Positions 41,754 to 51,856 are shown, counted from the stretch's first letter. The stretch: 64,000 bases of DNA from JAEUHO01 sp046350655 (GCA_046350655.1 JAXMAB010000014.1:62001-126000); one strand, 5' to 3'. Numbers and translations are program-made. The notes: generated by a model not told the origin, from the sequence alone.

Positions 41754-43508
41754 TCAACGCGGCAACACGACGATCCGCACCCGACGGACGGCCGACGGCG
41801 CGCCCGGGTCGCCCGCGCCCGCGGCCGGGGCGCCGGAGGAACCGGCGTCCTTCGCCGCGCCCGGCCCCGGCGCCGCGCCGGGTGCGCCGCCGCCCTTCGC
41901 CGCGGGCGCCGACGGGGCGGCACCGGCCTTGTCGTGGCCCGCCGGCTCGCGCGGGGGCGCAGGCGGGGCGACCGGCCGCGCGTCGCCCTTCTCGCCGGCC
42001 TCGGCCCGCTTCGGCGTCGCCGCGCCGTCGGCGTCCGCGCCGGGTCGGGGCGCGGGGCCCTCGGCGTGTCCGGGCTTCCCGTCCAGGGCCTCGGCCTCGT
42101 CGGCGTCGTGGAGTTCCCGCGACAGCGCGCGCGCGCCTCGGCCAGCGCGGCATAGGCCGCGGGCGTCAGCTCGGCGACGAACGAGCCCAGGGCCCGCCGT
42201 CGTCCGAGGCCTCGCGGTCCGCCGACGACCCGTCGCCGGCGCGGCGCTCCTTGCGCGCGGCCGAGAGCGCGTCGTCGGGCGCGACGACGTCGAGCGCCGG
42301 ACGGTCCGCCGCGGCCCGCGGCGGCGCGAGCCCGAGCACCGCGAGCGCGGCGCGCACCTCGTCGACGGAGCCCGCGCGGACGACGACGACCTCGTCCACG
42401 CCTTCCTCGGCGCGGAGGAGCCCGGCCCGCAGGCCCGCCGCGGGATCCGCCGGGGGCGCCCCCCGCGAACCGAAGCGCGCTCCGCGTCGCCCGGACGCCG
42501 CGGCCGTCGGCGTGGCGGCCGGCGTCGTGGCGGCCGGCGGCGTGGCGGCCGGCGGCGTGGCGGCCGGCGGCGTGGCGGGGTCGCCCGAGGCGGGCGCGTC
42601 CGGGGCGCCGGCGTCCGTCGCCCCGGTCTCGGCCGACGGCGGCGGCGCGGCCGGCGCGGGGACGACCGGCAGGGGCGGGGTCGTGGGCGGCGTCGGGGCG
42701 GCGCGATCGGCGCCGGCGGGACGTCGCTCGGCCGACGCAGGCCCTCGGGCACCGCACCGCCGGGCGCCCGGAACGGCGCCGACTCGGCCCCGCCGCCGCC
42801 GCTCCCGCCGCGGATCGCCGGACCGCCGGCGCGGGGCGCATCCGCAGGCGGCGCGGTCGCGCCCGGCGGCGGCGGCGCCTCGCCCGGGGCGCGCGCGCCG
42901 GGCGCGACCGCGTCCGCGGTGCGGGCCCACGTGCCGTCGTCGCGCGCGCGGAGGTCGCCGGTGGGCGCGGCGACGTTCTTCCCGTCGGTCCGCAGCTCCT
43001 TCGCGACCGGCGTCGACGACGTCGAGCGGTCCGCGCGCATCGCGAGGTAGAGCCCGCCGCCGAGCACGAGGCCGAGCCCGGCCGCCAGCGGGACCGCGAA
43101 CCGCGAGAACGAGAGCATCCGCCCGCGCCCCGGCGCAGGGCTCGACGCGGGCCCCGCGTCCGCGGCCGCGGTCGCCGTCGGCGGACGCCCCGCCGCGTCG
43201 GCGGCCGGCGACGCCGGGCGCGCGGCCCGCTCGTCGCGGCCGCGGGTGTCGCGGCGACGGGCTCCGAGGGCGGCAGGCCCTGCGCGCGCGCGGACGCGCG
43301 CGAGGAAGTCCGACGGCACCGCGACCGGCGCGGGCATCGCCGCGAGCGCGGCGCGCATCCGCAGCAGCTCCGCGTGCGCGGCCGCGAGCGCCGGCTCCTC
43401 GGCGAGGCGACGGCGGAGGTCGTCCGCGGCCGCCGGCGAGAGCCGCTCGTCCACGAGGTCGTTCAGCAGCGCGACGTCGTGCGGGTGCGTCCCGCGGGGC
43501 GAGCTCAT
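41754..43508 (-). CDS. Anti-sigma-factor-like membrane protein, reading frame shifted internally
   Basis: The N-terminus is a typical cytoplasmic anti-sigma region (HPHDVALLNDLVDERLSPAA, ELLRMRAALAAMPAP), then a membrane helix near residue 135-155 (FAVPLAAGLGLVLGGGLYLA). The frame stays open to 41754, but sensible coding jumps frames. Near 42700 it moves by one (a missing C would continue APTPPTTPPLPVV). Near 42190 it moves again into GSFVAELTPAAYAALAEARA, and near 42130 it returns to the first frame at LSRELHDADEAEALDG. The intact protein would have an Ala/Thr/Pro repeat and a C-terminal domain with LLRAEEGVDEVVVVRAGSVDEV. Either three assembly indels or a decaying gene. The start overlaps the sigma stop (ATGA), marking a sigma/anti-sigma pair. 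Confidence 0.6.
   Translation of the reverse strand: MSSPRGTHPHDVALLNDLVDERLSPAAADDLRRRLAEEPALAAAHAELLRMRAALAAMPAPVAVPSDFLARVRARAGPAALGARRRDTRGRDERAARPASPAADAAGRPPTATAAADAGPASSPAPGRGRMLSFSRFAVPLAAGLGLVLGGGLYLAMRADRSTSSTPVAKELRTDGKNVAAPTGDLRARDDGTWARTADAVAPGARAPGEAPPPPGATAPPADAPRAGGPAIRGGSGGGGAESAPFRAPGGAVPEGLRRPSDVPPAPIAPPRRRPRPRPCRSSPRRPRRRRRPRPGRRTPAPRTRPPRATPPRRRPPRRRPPRRRPPRRRPPRRRPRRPGDAERASVRGGRPRRIPRRACGPGSSAPRKAWTRSSSSARAPSTRCAPRSRCSGSRRRGPRRTVRRSTSSRPTTRSRPRARSAAPATGRRRTARPRTTAGPGLVRRRADARGLCRAGRGARALSRELHDADEAEALDGKPGHAEGPAPRPGADADGAATPKRAEAGEKGDARPVAPPAPPREPAGHDKAGAAPSAPAAKGGGAPGAAPGPGAAKDAGSSGAPAAGAGDPGAPSAVRRVRIVVLPR
42511..42580 (-). repeat. 15-base tandem repeat in the anti-sigma-like gene
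   Basis: The unit CGTGGCGGCCGGCGG recurs at 42511, 42526, 42541 and 42556 with a partial copy at 42571. In the natural minus-strand frame it encodes ATPPA repeats in a periplasmic linker. Confidence 0.8.
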
Positions 43509-44191
43509 CGGGCGCCCTCCCGCGCGTCGGTCGCCGGCGCCGGCGCGAGCGACGGACCGCCCTCCGCGGGCTCGGCGAGCGTCGGCGCGAGCCGGCGGTG
43601 GAGGTCGCTGCGCGCGCGGTGCAGGCGGCTGCGGACCGTCCCGATCGGCACCTCGAGCACCTCGGCGATGTCGTCGTACGAGAGGTGCTCGGCGTCACGG
43701 AGCAGGAGCACCTCGCGCGCCTCGTCGTCGAGCTCCGTGAGCGCGACCGCGAGCGCCGCCGCGACCTCGCGGCCCCGCGCCTCCTCGAACGGCGAGGGCC
43801 CGGACGCCGGCAGCGTCGCGACGAGCGCGACGTCGGCGCCGCCGTCGTCGGGGCGTGCGGCGTCGAGGGAGAGGAGGGTCTGGTGTTTCACGGTGCGGCG
43901 GCGGCGGAGCTCGTTCCGGCACTGGTTGATGGCGATGCGGGTGAGCCAGGTCGAGAACCGCGCCTCCCCCGCGAACCGCGCGAGGCCCCGCCACGCGCGG
44001 ACGAAGGCCTCCTGCGCGGCGTCGAGCGCGGCGTCGGCGTCCCCGAGGATCCGTCCGCAGAGCCGCACGATGCGGGCTTCGTGGCGGCGGACCAGGTCGT
44101 CGAACGCGGCGCTCGACCCGCGCCGGACGGCTTCGACGAGGTCGAGGTCGGGATCGGCGGGTACGGGGGAGAGCGACGGTTGCGAAGGCAT
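43505..44191 (-). CDS. RNA polymerase ECF-type sigma factor
   Basis: 228 residues. Region 2 (about 15-95) has DLVRRHEARIVRLCGRILGD, AALDAAQEAFVRAWRGLARF and FSTWLTRIAINQCRNELRRR. Region 4 (about 150-205) has LDDEAREVLLLRDAEHLSYDDIAEVLEVPIGTVRSRLHRAR. It directs polymerase to a stress or envelope regulon, restrained by the membrane protein encoded just downstream (ATGA overlap). ATG at 44191 (MPSQPSL) begins the family-like sequence; upstream open frame is spacer. Confidence 0.92.
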   Translation of the reverse strand: MPSQPSLSPVPADPDLDLVEAVRRGSSAAFDDLVRRHEARIVRLCGRILGDADAALDAAQEAFVRAWRGLARFAGEARFSTWLTRIAINQCRNELRRRRTVKHQTLLSLDAARPDDGGADVALVATLPASGPSPFEEARGREVAAALAVALTELDDEAREVLLLRDAEHLSYDDIAEVLEVPIGTVRSRLHRARSDLHRRLAPTLAEPAEGGPSLAPAPATDAREGAR

Positions 44192-44785
44192 TGGACCCGG
44201 CGTGTGGGTGGCGGTTCCCGGCGGACCGTCCCCCCGGGGGCCGCGCGGCCCGGGGTCGGTTCCCAGGGTAGTACGCGTACCCGGGGCCGTCGTTCGGCAA
44301 ATTTCACGTCCGAACCGTGGTCGCGCCGCCGCGGTCCGGTCCCGGCGCGTGGCGCCGCGGTCGAGCGGGGCCCCGCGACCCGTCGGCGCCCCTGGGCCCG
44401 CGACCCGCGCCCGGGGCACGCGAGGCCCGGCGCGCGACGGGCCTCGCGTCCCCGCGCCGGACGGCCGCGTCCCGGGCCGCCCTCGCCCGGCCCCTGCACG
44501 AGGGGACGACGTTGGGGCCACGGCTGCGACCCGACCGTGTTGCAGGGCGACCGGCGGTCACGAACGCGCACGCCACGTCGCGTGAATCACGGGGATGGGG
44601 CGCCTCGGCGTCGTGCCAGAACGAGGCCTCCCTCGCAGGCGCTACGCCCGCTCGGGCCCTTCCCCGCCACGCGGACCGGTGGGCCGGGTCGCCTCCGCGC
44701 GGCGCCCGGGTCGCCTCCGTCGCCCCCCACCGGCCGGGGGCATCGCGCGGCCCCGACCCCGCTCCTCCCGCGTGCGTGGACCGGG
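44192..44785. other. Intergenic region between PP2C and sigma-factor genes
   Basis: There is no coding sequence I can support in 594 bases. It contains the promoter region of the sigma factor (44192-44290, with a GTACGCGTAC palindrome about 44271-44280) and the paired-motif hairpin at 44418-44449 that follows no gene closely. Confidence 0.5.
44418..44449. terminator. Isolated hairpin of paired ACGCGAGGCCCG motifs
   Basis: ACGCGAGGCCCG (44418-44429) and its complement (44438-44449) form a 12-base stem with an 8-base loop, nearly identical to the hairpin at 11091-11122. It is about 230 bases upstream of the sigma start and 340 bases past the PP2C stop, so it may be a motif pair more than a working terminator. 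Confidence 0.4.
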
Positions 44786-45616
44786 CTACCGCGCGCCGAG
44801 CGCGGGGCCGAGGCGCGCGAGGAGGACCGTGATGTTGTCGGTCCCGCCCTCGGCCTCGGCGGCGTCGATGAGGCGCTGGCACTGCTGCTCGAGCGGACCT
44901 TCCTTCTTGAGGATGCCCTCGAGCGTCGCGGGCTTCACGAGGCCCGAGAGGCCGTCGGTGCACAGGAGCAGCTTGTCGCCGTCCTCGACCGGCACGCTGT
45001 CGTGCTTCGGCTCGAGCTCCTCCTCGCTGCCGAGCGCCTGGAGGATGATGTGGCGCGCGGGGAGCCGCTCGGCCTCCTCCTCGGTGAGGAGGCCGTCGTC
45101 GACGAGCTTGCTGACGAGGCTCTGGTCCTTCGTGAGCTGCTTCAGGTGGCCGCGGCGGAGGAGGTAGGCGCGGCTGTCGCCGACCTGGAAGAGCTCGACG
45201 GCGCCGTGGACGACCCACGCGACCGTGAGCGTCGTGCCCATGCCCTCGCGCGCGACGTCGCGGGCGCTGTCCGCGCGGATGCGGTCGTTGGCGGCGCGGA
45301 CCGCGGCGAGCCCGACCTCGGCGATCTCGCGGGGCGTCGGGGTGCGGCCCGAGGGGAGGCGCCGCGGGATCTCGTCGGCGACCGTCTCGACGGCGAGCCG
45401 GCTGGCGACCTCGCCGGCCTTGGCGCCGCCCATGCCGTCGGCCACGGCGAGGAGGAACCCCGGGAACGGCGTCGCGCCGCTGGCCTCGCGGTCGCCGCAG
45501 CGGGCGTCGGCGTCGCCGACGCGCCCGAGCCACAGGTTGTCCTCGTTGTTGGGACGGACCCGGCCCGTGGACGTACGTCCGGCGGCGAAGACGCGGAGGG
45601 GCGGCGAGTCGGCCAT
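44786..45616 (-). CDS. PP2C-family serine/threonine protein phosphatase
   Basis: 276 residues with all metal-binding motifs: GRVRPNNEDNLWLG (19-32), AVADGMGGAKAGEVAS (57-72), GMGTTLTVAWV, VGDSRAYLLRRGHLKQLTKDQSLV, LLLCTDGLSGLV and GGTDNITVLLARL at the end. It is a stand-alone Stp-type phosphatase that removes phosphate from Ser/Thr of proteins in the cytoplasm. No Ser/Thr kinase gene is next to it here. ATG 45616 fits the family start. Confidence 0.95.
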   Translation of the reverse strand: MADSPPLRVFAAGRTSTGRVRPNNEDNLWLGRVGDADARCGDREASGATPFPGFLLAVADGMGGAKAGEVASRLAVETVADEIPRRLPSGRTPTPREIAEVGLAAVRAANDRIRADSARDVAREGMGTTLTVAWVVHGAVELFQVGDSRAYLLRRGHLKQLTKDQSLVSKLVDDGLLTEEEAERLPARHIILQALGSEEELEPKHDSVPVEDGDKLLLCTDGLSGLVKPATLEGILKKEGPLEQQCQRLIDAAEAEGGTDNITVLLARLGPALGAR

Positions 45617-45779
45617 TCCTGCCTGTGGAGCCCTTCCGCGGACGGCCCGACGTCGAGCACCCGACGGCGGGCACGAAACCCTACCCTCCACCGGCCCGGC
45701 ACGCAAACGCGGGGAGCCGCCCCCGCCGCGAGCGGCACAGGCGCCTTGACCGTCCCGCCCCCCGCCGGACAATCCCCCC

Positions 45780-47105
45780 ATGCCGCACCGCCCCCTCGCC
45801 CTCGTCCCCGCGGCCCGCCGTCCCGCGCCCCGCCTCGCCGTCGCCGCGGCCGTCCTCGGCCTCGCGTCGGTCCTCCGCGGGGCGCCCGCGGCCGACGCCG
45901 CGCCCGCGCTCCCGGTCGTCGAGGTCGTCCCCTTCGACGGCCCGACGGTGTCGGGGCCGCTGGCGGCCGTGACGGCGACCGAGGTCCGGCTCGAGGGCCG
46001 CGCGGAGGCCCTCGACCTCGACGGGGTCCGCGAGGTCCGGTTCCCGGGCGCGGCGGCCCCGGCCGCGGCCGCGGCCGGCGAGGGCACGCCCGTGCGGGTC
46101 GCGCTCCGCGGCGAGGAGCTGATCGTGGGCCGCGTCGTCGGCGCGGACGACGTCGGCGTCGACGTCGCGGCGCCGGGCCTCGACCGCCTCCGGCTCGTGT
46201 TCGACGTCGTCCGCCGCATCGAGGCCGACCCGCCGGGCCGCGCCCCGTGCGACCGGACCGCGCTCCAGAACGCCCCGCGGCCGAACGCGGACGTCGCGTA
46301 CACCCGCGCGGGCGACGCGTACGCGGGGACCCTCGAGGGCGCCACCACCGAGGGCCTCGTCGTGGACGGCGGCGGCACGAAGTCGACGGTGCGGTGGGGC
46401 GACCTCGCGGTGCTCCACGTGGACGAGCCGCCGCTGCCGCCCCCGTCGGGCCGCACCGCGGAGCTCGAGACGAAGGGCGGCACGCGGCTCCCCGCGACCG
46501 CCGCGACGTTCGACGGCGCGACGTGGACGCTCAAGACCGCGTCCGGGCTCGACGTGCGCGTGCCGACGGCCGCCACGCAGGTCGTGCGGTTCGCCGGGGG
46601 CCGCTTCGTCCACGCGAGCCGGCTGCCGTTCACGAACCGGTTCACGCCGCGGCACGAGGACGAGCTGCTGCCCGAGCAGTATCACGCCCCGTGGTACGCG
46701 GCGACCGCCGACCGCACGGTCTACGGCTGCCCGCTGCGGGTCGCCGGCGTGACGTACCGCCACGGCCTCGGCGTGCACGCGAAGAGCGTCGTGACGCTGC
46801 CGCTCGGGAAGAAGTACGTCCGGCTCGTCGGGAAGTTCGGCGTGGACGACAACGACGAGACGTCGCGGGACGTGCAGCCCCCGCCCGAGCGCCTGCGCGG
46901 CGACGTCACCGCGCGGATCGTCGCGGACGGCCGCGAGGTGTGGAGCAGCAACGGGAGCGTGAAGTGGGGCCAGCCCGCGCGCGTGCTCCCGTCGATCGAC
47001 GTCACCGGCGTCGAGACGGTCCTGCTCGAGGTCGACTTCGGCGCCGAGGACGACATCAACGACTTCGCCGACTGGGTCGACCTCGCCCTCGAGCGCGCCC
47101 GATGA
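45780..47105 (+). CDS. Secreted NPCBM-domain protein
   Basis: 441 residues with a signal peptide (RLAVAAAVLGLASVLRGAPA, ADAAPA). Beta-rich repeats fill the middle (VRVALRGEELIVGRVVGADD and similar). The last 140 residues form an NPCBM carbohydrate-binding module: VTYRHGLGVHAKSVVTLPLG, FGVDDNDET, ARIVADGREVWSS and NDFADWVDLALERA. Expected to bind glycans outside the cell. It is followed after 34 bases by the VWA gene. Confidence 0.85.
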   Translation: MPHRPLALVPAARRPAPRLAVAAAVLGLASVLRGAPAADAAPALPVVEVVPFDGPTVSGPLAAVTATEVRLEGRAEALDLDGVREVRFPGAAAPAAAAAGEGTPVRVALRGEELIVGRVVGADDVGVDVAAPGLDRLRLVFDVVRRIEADPPGRAPCDRTALQNAPRPNADVAYTRAGDAYAGTLEGATTEGLVVDGGGTKSTVRWGDLAVLHVDEPPLPPPSGRTAELETKGGTRLPATAATFDGATWTLKTASGLDVRVPTAATQVVRFAGGRFVHASRLPFTNRFTPRHEDELLPEQYHAPWYAATADRTVYGCPLRVAGVTYRHGLGVHAKSVVTLPLGKKYVRLVGKFGVDDNDETSRDVQPPPERLRGDVTARIVADGREVWSSNGSVKWGQPARVLPSIDVTGVETVLLEVDFGAEDDINDFADWVDLALERAR

Positions 47106-47139
47106 CCCGCCGGCGCGGCCCGCGCCGCCCCTCGTCGCC

Positions 47140-49905
47140 GTGACCGTCCCCCCGCCCGCCGCGTTCCTCGACGGCCTCACGCTCGACGTCCCGGTCGCGA
47201 CCGCGGCGCTCGTCGCCGCGGCGGTGCTCGTTGTCGTCGCGCTGCTCGAGGCGCGGGCCGAGGGGTCGCCGCGGCGCCGCGTCGTGCGCACGACGCTGCG
47301 CACCGTCGTGCTCGGGCTGGTCCTCGCGGCGCTCGCGGGCGCCGCGCGCGAGACGACGACCACGACCGCCGGCACGGTGGTGCTGCTCGCCGACGACGCG
47401 AGCGGCGCGACCCCCGAGGGCTGGACGGCGCTGGCCGCGCTCACGGCCCGCGCGCGCGCGGCGGCGGAGCGGGCCGGCGGCGCGCTCCGCGTCGTCCCGT
47501 TCGCGTCCACCGTGCGGGCGACCGCGGCCTGCGCCGGCGCCGTCGGCGCCGGACGGGACGGCGGCCGACCGCAGCCGCCTCGCCCCCGCGCTCGCGGCCG
47601 CGGCGCTGCTCGCCTGCCGGACGCGCCGACGACCGTCGTCGTCGCGACGGACGCGCGCCTCGACGTGGAGGGCGCGACGGACGCGCGCGACGGCCTCGAC
47701 GCGCGGGCCGTGCGCGTCCGCGGCGTCGTCGCCGCCGCCGCCCCCGCCGGCGGAGGCGCCGACGACGCGCGTCGAGGCGTTCGACGCGCTGCCTCGACGC
47801 GCGGGGGCCCCCTCCGCCGTGCGGACCGCGATCGCGACCGCGTCGCCCGTCACCGCGCGCCTGCGCGTGGACGGCGCCGGAACGCGCGCGAAGCCTGTCG
47901 CGCCGCCGGGCGCGAGCCTCGCGCCCGACGACCTCCTCCTGACGCCCGGCCGGCACGAGATCGCGCTCGTCGTCGAGGACGGCGCGGGCGCCGCGCTCGC
48001 GGTCCGCCGCACCCTCGTCCACGTCGCCGCGCCGACGCGCGCGCTCGTCGTGACGGACCGGCCCGACGGCGGCGTCGCGCCGCGCCCTCTCGACGCAGGG
48101 CCTCGAGGTGGTGGTGACGCCGGGCGCCGACGCGGGGCCCGCGCTCGCGGCGCGAACGCGCCGACCTCGTCGTGCTCGACGCCGACGCCGCCCCGGGCGG
48201 CGACGCGCTCGCCGCGCTCGCGGGCGCGCGTCGAGGCCGGCACGGGCTGCTCGTCGTCGCGGGCGCGCGCGGCCGACGCGTGGCCGCGCTCGGCGAGGGC
48301 CCGCTCGGGGCGCGCTCGCCGCTGCGCCCGGCGAGCCGCCGGCGGCCCCGCCGCCCCCGCCGCCGCCCGAGCCGCCCGCGGAGACCGAGCCGGAGCCGGA
48401 CCCCGAGCCGCCGACGCCCGGCCCCGGCCTCGTGGCCGAGCGCCGCCCCGAGGACGCGCTGCCCATCACGCTGCTGCTGTGATCGACCGCAGCGGCAGCA
48501 TGGCGGCCGAGCGCAAGCTCACGCTGGCGATCGCCGCGGCCGAGGAGGCCGCCGCGCAGCTGGCGCCGACCGACCGCGTCGGCGTCGTCACGTTCGCCGA
48601 CGACGCGACCGTCGACCTGCCGCCGCGGCCCGCGGGCCAGGTGGCCGTGCGGAGCCTCGCGGTGGGCCTCGTGGCCGACGGCAACACCGACATCTACCGC
48701 GCGCTGAAGGCGGCGCAGGCCGTGATGCGCGCCGAGAAGAACCCGATCCGGCACGTCATCCTGCTGACGGACGGCCGCGACACGAAGAGCGACGTCTACG
48801 GCGCGCTGCCGGGCGAGCTGCTCGCGGAGAAGATCACGCTCACGACCGTGGGGCTCGGCTACTCGATCGACGAGCGTTCGCTGAAGGAGCTGGCGCGGCT
48901 CGCCGGCGGCGTGTTCCGCTACGCGCCGTCCGCGCGCGAGCTGCCGCGCATCCTCACGCGCGACACCCAGGGCGTGCTCAACGCGCGCGGCGAGGCCGCG
49001 GAGAAGGCGCGGCTCGACCAGGCGTCGAAGCAGCCGCCCCTCCCGCCGAAGCCCGACGCGAGACCGCCGCGCCCGCCGAAGCCGAAGCCCAAGCCGCCGA
49101 CGCCCCTGCCGACGCCCCCCGCGCCGACCGACGAGCGCCGGCCGCTCCGCCGGCTGCGCCGCACGACGCCGTCGCGGGCCTCGCGGCCGACGCGTGGCCG
49201 AGCGTCGGCGCGCCGCGGCCGGGGACGGTCGCCGCGGGCGCCGCCGCTCGTCGCGCGCGACGACGCGCCGGCCCTCGTGGCCGGCCGCCTGGGGCCTGGC
49301 CGCGTCCTCGTCCTCGCCGCCGGCCGACGACGCGGGATGGTCCGCGTGGCGCGGAGCACCCGCGGCTCCTCGCGCAGGCGGCCCGCTCGGTCGCCTCGAT
49401 GCCGGCCCCGCCGGACGCCGCGGAGGTGCGCGTCGCGCCGTCGGAGACCGGGGACGCCGTGGTGGTCGCGCTGCCCGAGGGCGTCGCGCCCGAGGCCGCC
49501 GCGGCCGCGCTGGAGGTGACGGTCCTCGGGCCCGACGGCCCGCGGTCGGCGACCCTCGCGGGCGTCGAGGACGGCGAGGTGCGGTTCCGGTTGCCGTCGC
49601 TCGCGACGCCGACCGCCGTCGCGCGCGTGACCTACCGCCGGCCGGACGGCACGGTGGCCGCGCTGCCCCCGCTCACGTACGTCCCCTCGCCGCCGCCCGG
49701 GCCCCCGCCGGTGGACGTCGCGGCCCTCGAGGGGGCCCTCGGCGCGCCGGCCGCGGCGGCGGACGCGGCGGACCTCTTCGACGTCCCGACGCGGCGCACC
49801 TCGCGCCGCGAGCCGCTGTGGGCGGTGCTCCTCGGCCTCGCGCTCCTGCTCCTCCCGTTCGACGCGTGGGCCCATCGCGTCGGCGCCGGCCCGGGGGCCC
49901 GATGA
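47140..49905 (+). pseudogene. VWA-domain membrane protein, multiply frameshifted
   Basis: A GTG at 47140 starts two membrane helices (VATAALVAAAVLVVVALLEA, VLGLVLAALAGAA). The coding sense then hops between all three frames at about 47550, 47615, 47760, 48095, 48170, 48300, 48480, 49150 and 49200-49370. Recognisable parts in order: an extracytoplasmic beta region (LRVDGAGTRAKPV, LVVEDGAGAALAVRRTLVHV), a GATase-like strand (LVVLDADAAPGGDALAALA), a VWA domain with MIDAS (VIDRSGSMAAE at about 48480, VVTFADDATVDL, LTDGRDTKSD) and a final helix (WAVLLGLALLLLPFDAW). This is the BatA-like architecture frequent in planctomycetes. The number of shifts means a pseudogene or a low-quality assembly patch. 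The stop overlaps pdxA (ATGA). Confidence 0.6.
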
Positions 49906-50930
49906 CGCGTCCCGTCGTCGCCCTCTCCGTCGGCGACCCGTGCGGCATCGGGCCCGAGGTCGCCTGGAAGCTGCTCGCCGCCGGCGACCTCCCCGCGCGA
50001 GTCCTCCTCCTCGCGGACGCGCGGGTGCTGGCCCGCGACCGGGCCCTCGCCCCGGGCGCGCCCGCCCTGCCGCCCCTCGTCGACGCCGAGGCGTTCGCCG
50101 CCGGCGACGCCCCGTTCGCGCTCGACGCCGAGGCCGACGCGGCGTCCCGGGCGGTCCTGCCGGCGCTGCCCCCCCACGGCCGCGTCCACGCCGGCGCCGG
50201 GGCGGCCGGGCACGCCTGGGTGCTGCGGGGCGCCGACCTCGCGCGGGCCGGGACCGTGGACGCGCTCGTCACGGGCCCCATCCACAAGGAGGCCTGGGCC
50301 GCCGCGGGCATCGGGTCCATCGGGCACACCGAGGCGCTCGCCGCGCGCGCCCGCGCCCCCCGCGTGGTCATGATGCTCGCCGGCGGGCCGCTGCGCGTGG
50401 CCCTCGCCACCATCCACGTCCCCCTCGCGCGGGTCCCGGGCCTCCTCACGGTCGCGGGCCTCCTCGCCGACCTCCGGATCGTCCGCGCCGACCTGGTCGC
50501 CCGGTTCGGGGTCTCGGCGCCGCGGATCGCGGTCTGCGGGCTGAACCCGCACGCCGGCGAGGGCGGCCTGCTCGGTCGCGAGGACCTCGACGTGATCGCG
50601 CCGGCGGTCGCCGCGGCGCGCGCCGAGGGCATCGACGCCGTCGGCCCGCTCCCCGCCGACGCCGCGGTGCCCGCCGCCGCGGACGGCCGCTACGACGCCG
50701 TCCTCGCCATGTTCCACGACCAGGGCCTGCCCGCCGTGAAGACCCTCGCGCCGCGGACCGCGGTCAACGTGACGCTCGGCCTGCCCTTCGTGCGCACCAG
50801 CGTCGACCACGGCACCGCGTTCGACGTCGCGGGTCGGGGCGTCGCGACGGCGACCTCGCTGCGCAGCGCGCTCGACCTCGCGGTGGCGCTCGCTTCGCGC
50901 TCAACGAAGGGTGTCGGCGGGCCGACCTAG
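49902..50930 (+). CDS. pdxA: 4-hydroxythreonine-4-phosphate dehydrogenase PdxA
   Basis: 342 residues. Metal-binding histidines are H172 (ATIHVPLARV), H217 (GLNPHAGEGG) and H272 (AMFHDQGLPAVK). Other signatures are LSVGDPCGIGPEV, VTGPIHKEAW, IGHTEALA, NVTLGLPFVRTSVDHGTAFDVAG. It oxidises 4-phosphohydroxy-L-threonine in pyridoxal phosphate synthesis. ATG at 49902 overlaps the upstream stop. Confidence 0.95.
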   Translation: MTRPVVALSVGDPCGIGPEVAWKLLAAGDLPARVLLLADARVLARDRALAPGAPALPPLVDAEAFAAGDAPFALDAEADAASRAVLPALPPHGRVHAGAGAAGHAWVLRGADLARAGTVDALVTGPIHKEAWAAAGIGSIGHTEALAARARAPRVVMMLAGGPLRVALATIHVPLARVPGLLTVAGLLADLRIVRADLVARFGVSAPRIAVCGLNPHAGEGGLLGREDLDVIAPAVAAARAEGIDAVGPLPADAAVPAAADGRYDAVLAMFHDQGLPAVKTLAPRTAVNVTLGLPFVRTSVDHGTAFDVAGRGVATATSLRSALDLAVALASRSTKGVGGPT

Positions 50931-50983
50931 AGTGGGGTGTGCCGCATCGGCGTGTCGATGCGCCTCGGGAACCCCCGCCCCGC

Positions 50984-51547
50984 ATGAGCCGCTCGAACCC
51001 GGACCTCTTCGAGTTCTTCGGCAAGGGCCGTGGGCGTCCCGCGACGAGCGCCCGCGCGGTCTCGACCCCCGTCCGCGGCGACGCGGCCACGGTCACGGTC
51101 AGCCGGCGCCTGATGGTGCTGCTCGGCGCGGGCGCGGTCCTGCTCTCGGCCCTCTCGTTCCTCGGCGGCCTCGCGATCGGGCGCGGGAAGCGCCTCGGCG
51201 CCGACGGCGCCGAGCTCGTCCGCCGGGACGCGACGGCCCGGCCCGCCCCCGACACGTGGATCCTCCGCGGCCAGGCGCTGCCGAAGATCGCGACCGCCGG
51301 CACCGACAACCTCGAGCAGCGCGCCCTCGCCGCCTTCCGCGAGCGCTACCCGATGCTGGCGCCGTTCCTCGCCTCGGCGCCGGTCGAGGAGGCCCGCGGC
51401 CGCCTCATGAACGGGCACTTCCGGCTGATCGTGCGCGGCTTCGAGTCCGAGGCCAGCGCGCTGCAGTGGGCGAAGGCGCTCTCCGCCGAGCGTGTGGCCG
51501 AGTACGCCCCGTTCCGCGACTCCCGCCCGGAGAAGGCGCCCCGCTGA
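50984..51547 (+). CDS. Membrane protein with possible SPOR-like C-terminus
   Basis: 187 residues: short N-terminus, one membrane helix (LMVLLGAGAVLLSALSFLGG, about 43-62), then a periplasmic domain. The end, GHFRLIVRGFESEASALQWAKALSAE, has the beta-alpha pattern of SPOR peptidoglycan-binding domains, but the match is loose. The start at 50984 (MSRSNPDLFEFFGKG) lies 53 bases after pdxA. The 51548-51939 region downstream has no gene; it holds a GCGAGGCCCG copy (51640), C-rich runs and the hairpin at 51857. Confidence 0.65.
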   Translation: MSRSNPDLFEFFGKGRGRPATSARAVSTPVRGDAATVTVSRRLMVLLGAGAVLLSALSFLGGLAIGRGKRLGADGAELVRRDATARPAPDTWILRGQALPKIATAGTDNLEQRALAAFRERYPMLAPFLASAPVEEARGRLMNGHFRLIVRGFESEASALQWAKALSAERVAEYAPFRDSRPEKAPR

Positions 51548-51856
51548 CCGCCGCGCCGCGATCCCGCGGCGGGCGTCGACCCGCGAACGCCGAGGTCGGG
51601 GCGCCCCCCCCCCCGGGACCGCATCCCCCTCCCCGGGACGCGAGGCCCGCTCGCCGGCCGGCGCACCGGGGGCCCCAGCGGGCCGCCCGACCCCGTAGTC
51701 CCCCCGGGTCTATCCCGCGGTCACCCCTCCGGTCCTCCGGTGGGGCGCGTCCCGACGGGCACGCCGAGACCGCACCCCGGGACCCGCGACCCGCGATCCG
51801 GGGTACCGATCCGGGGCACCCGGGGACCGATCCAGGGCAGACGGTGCCCCCAACGA

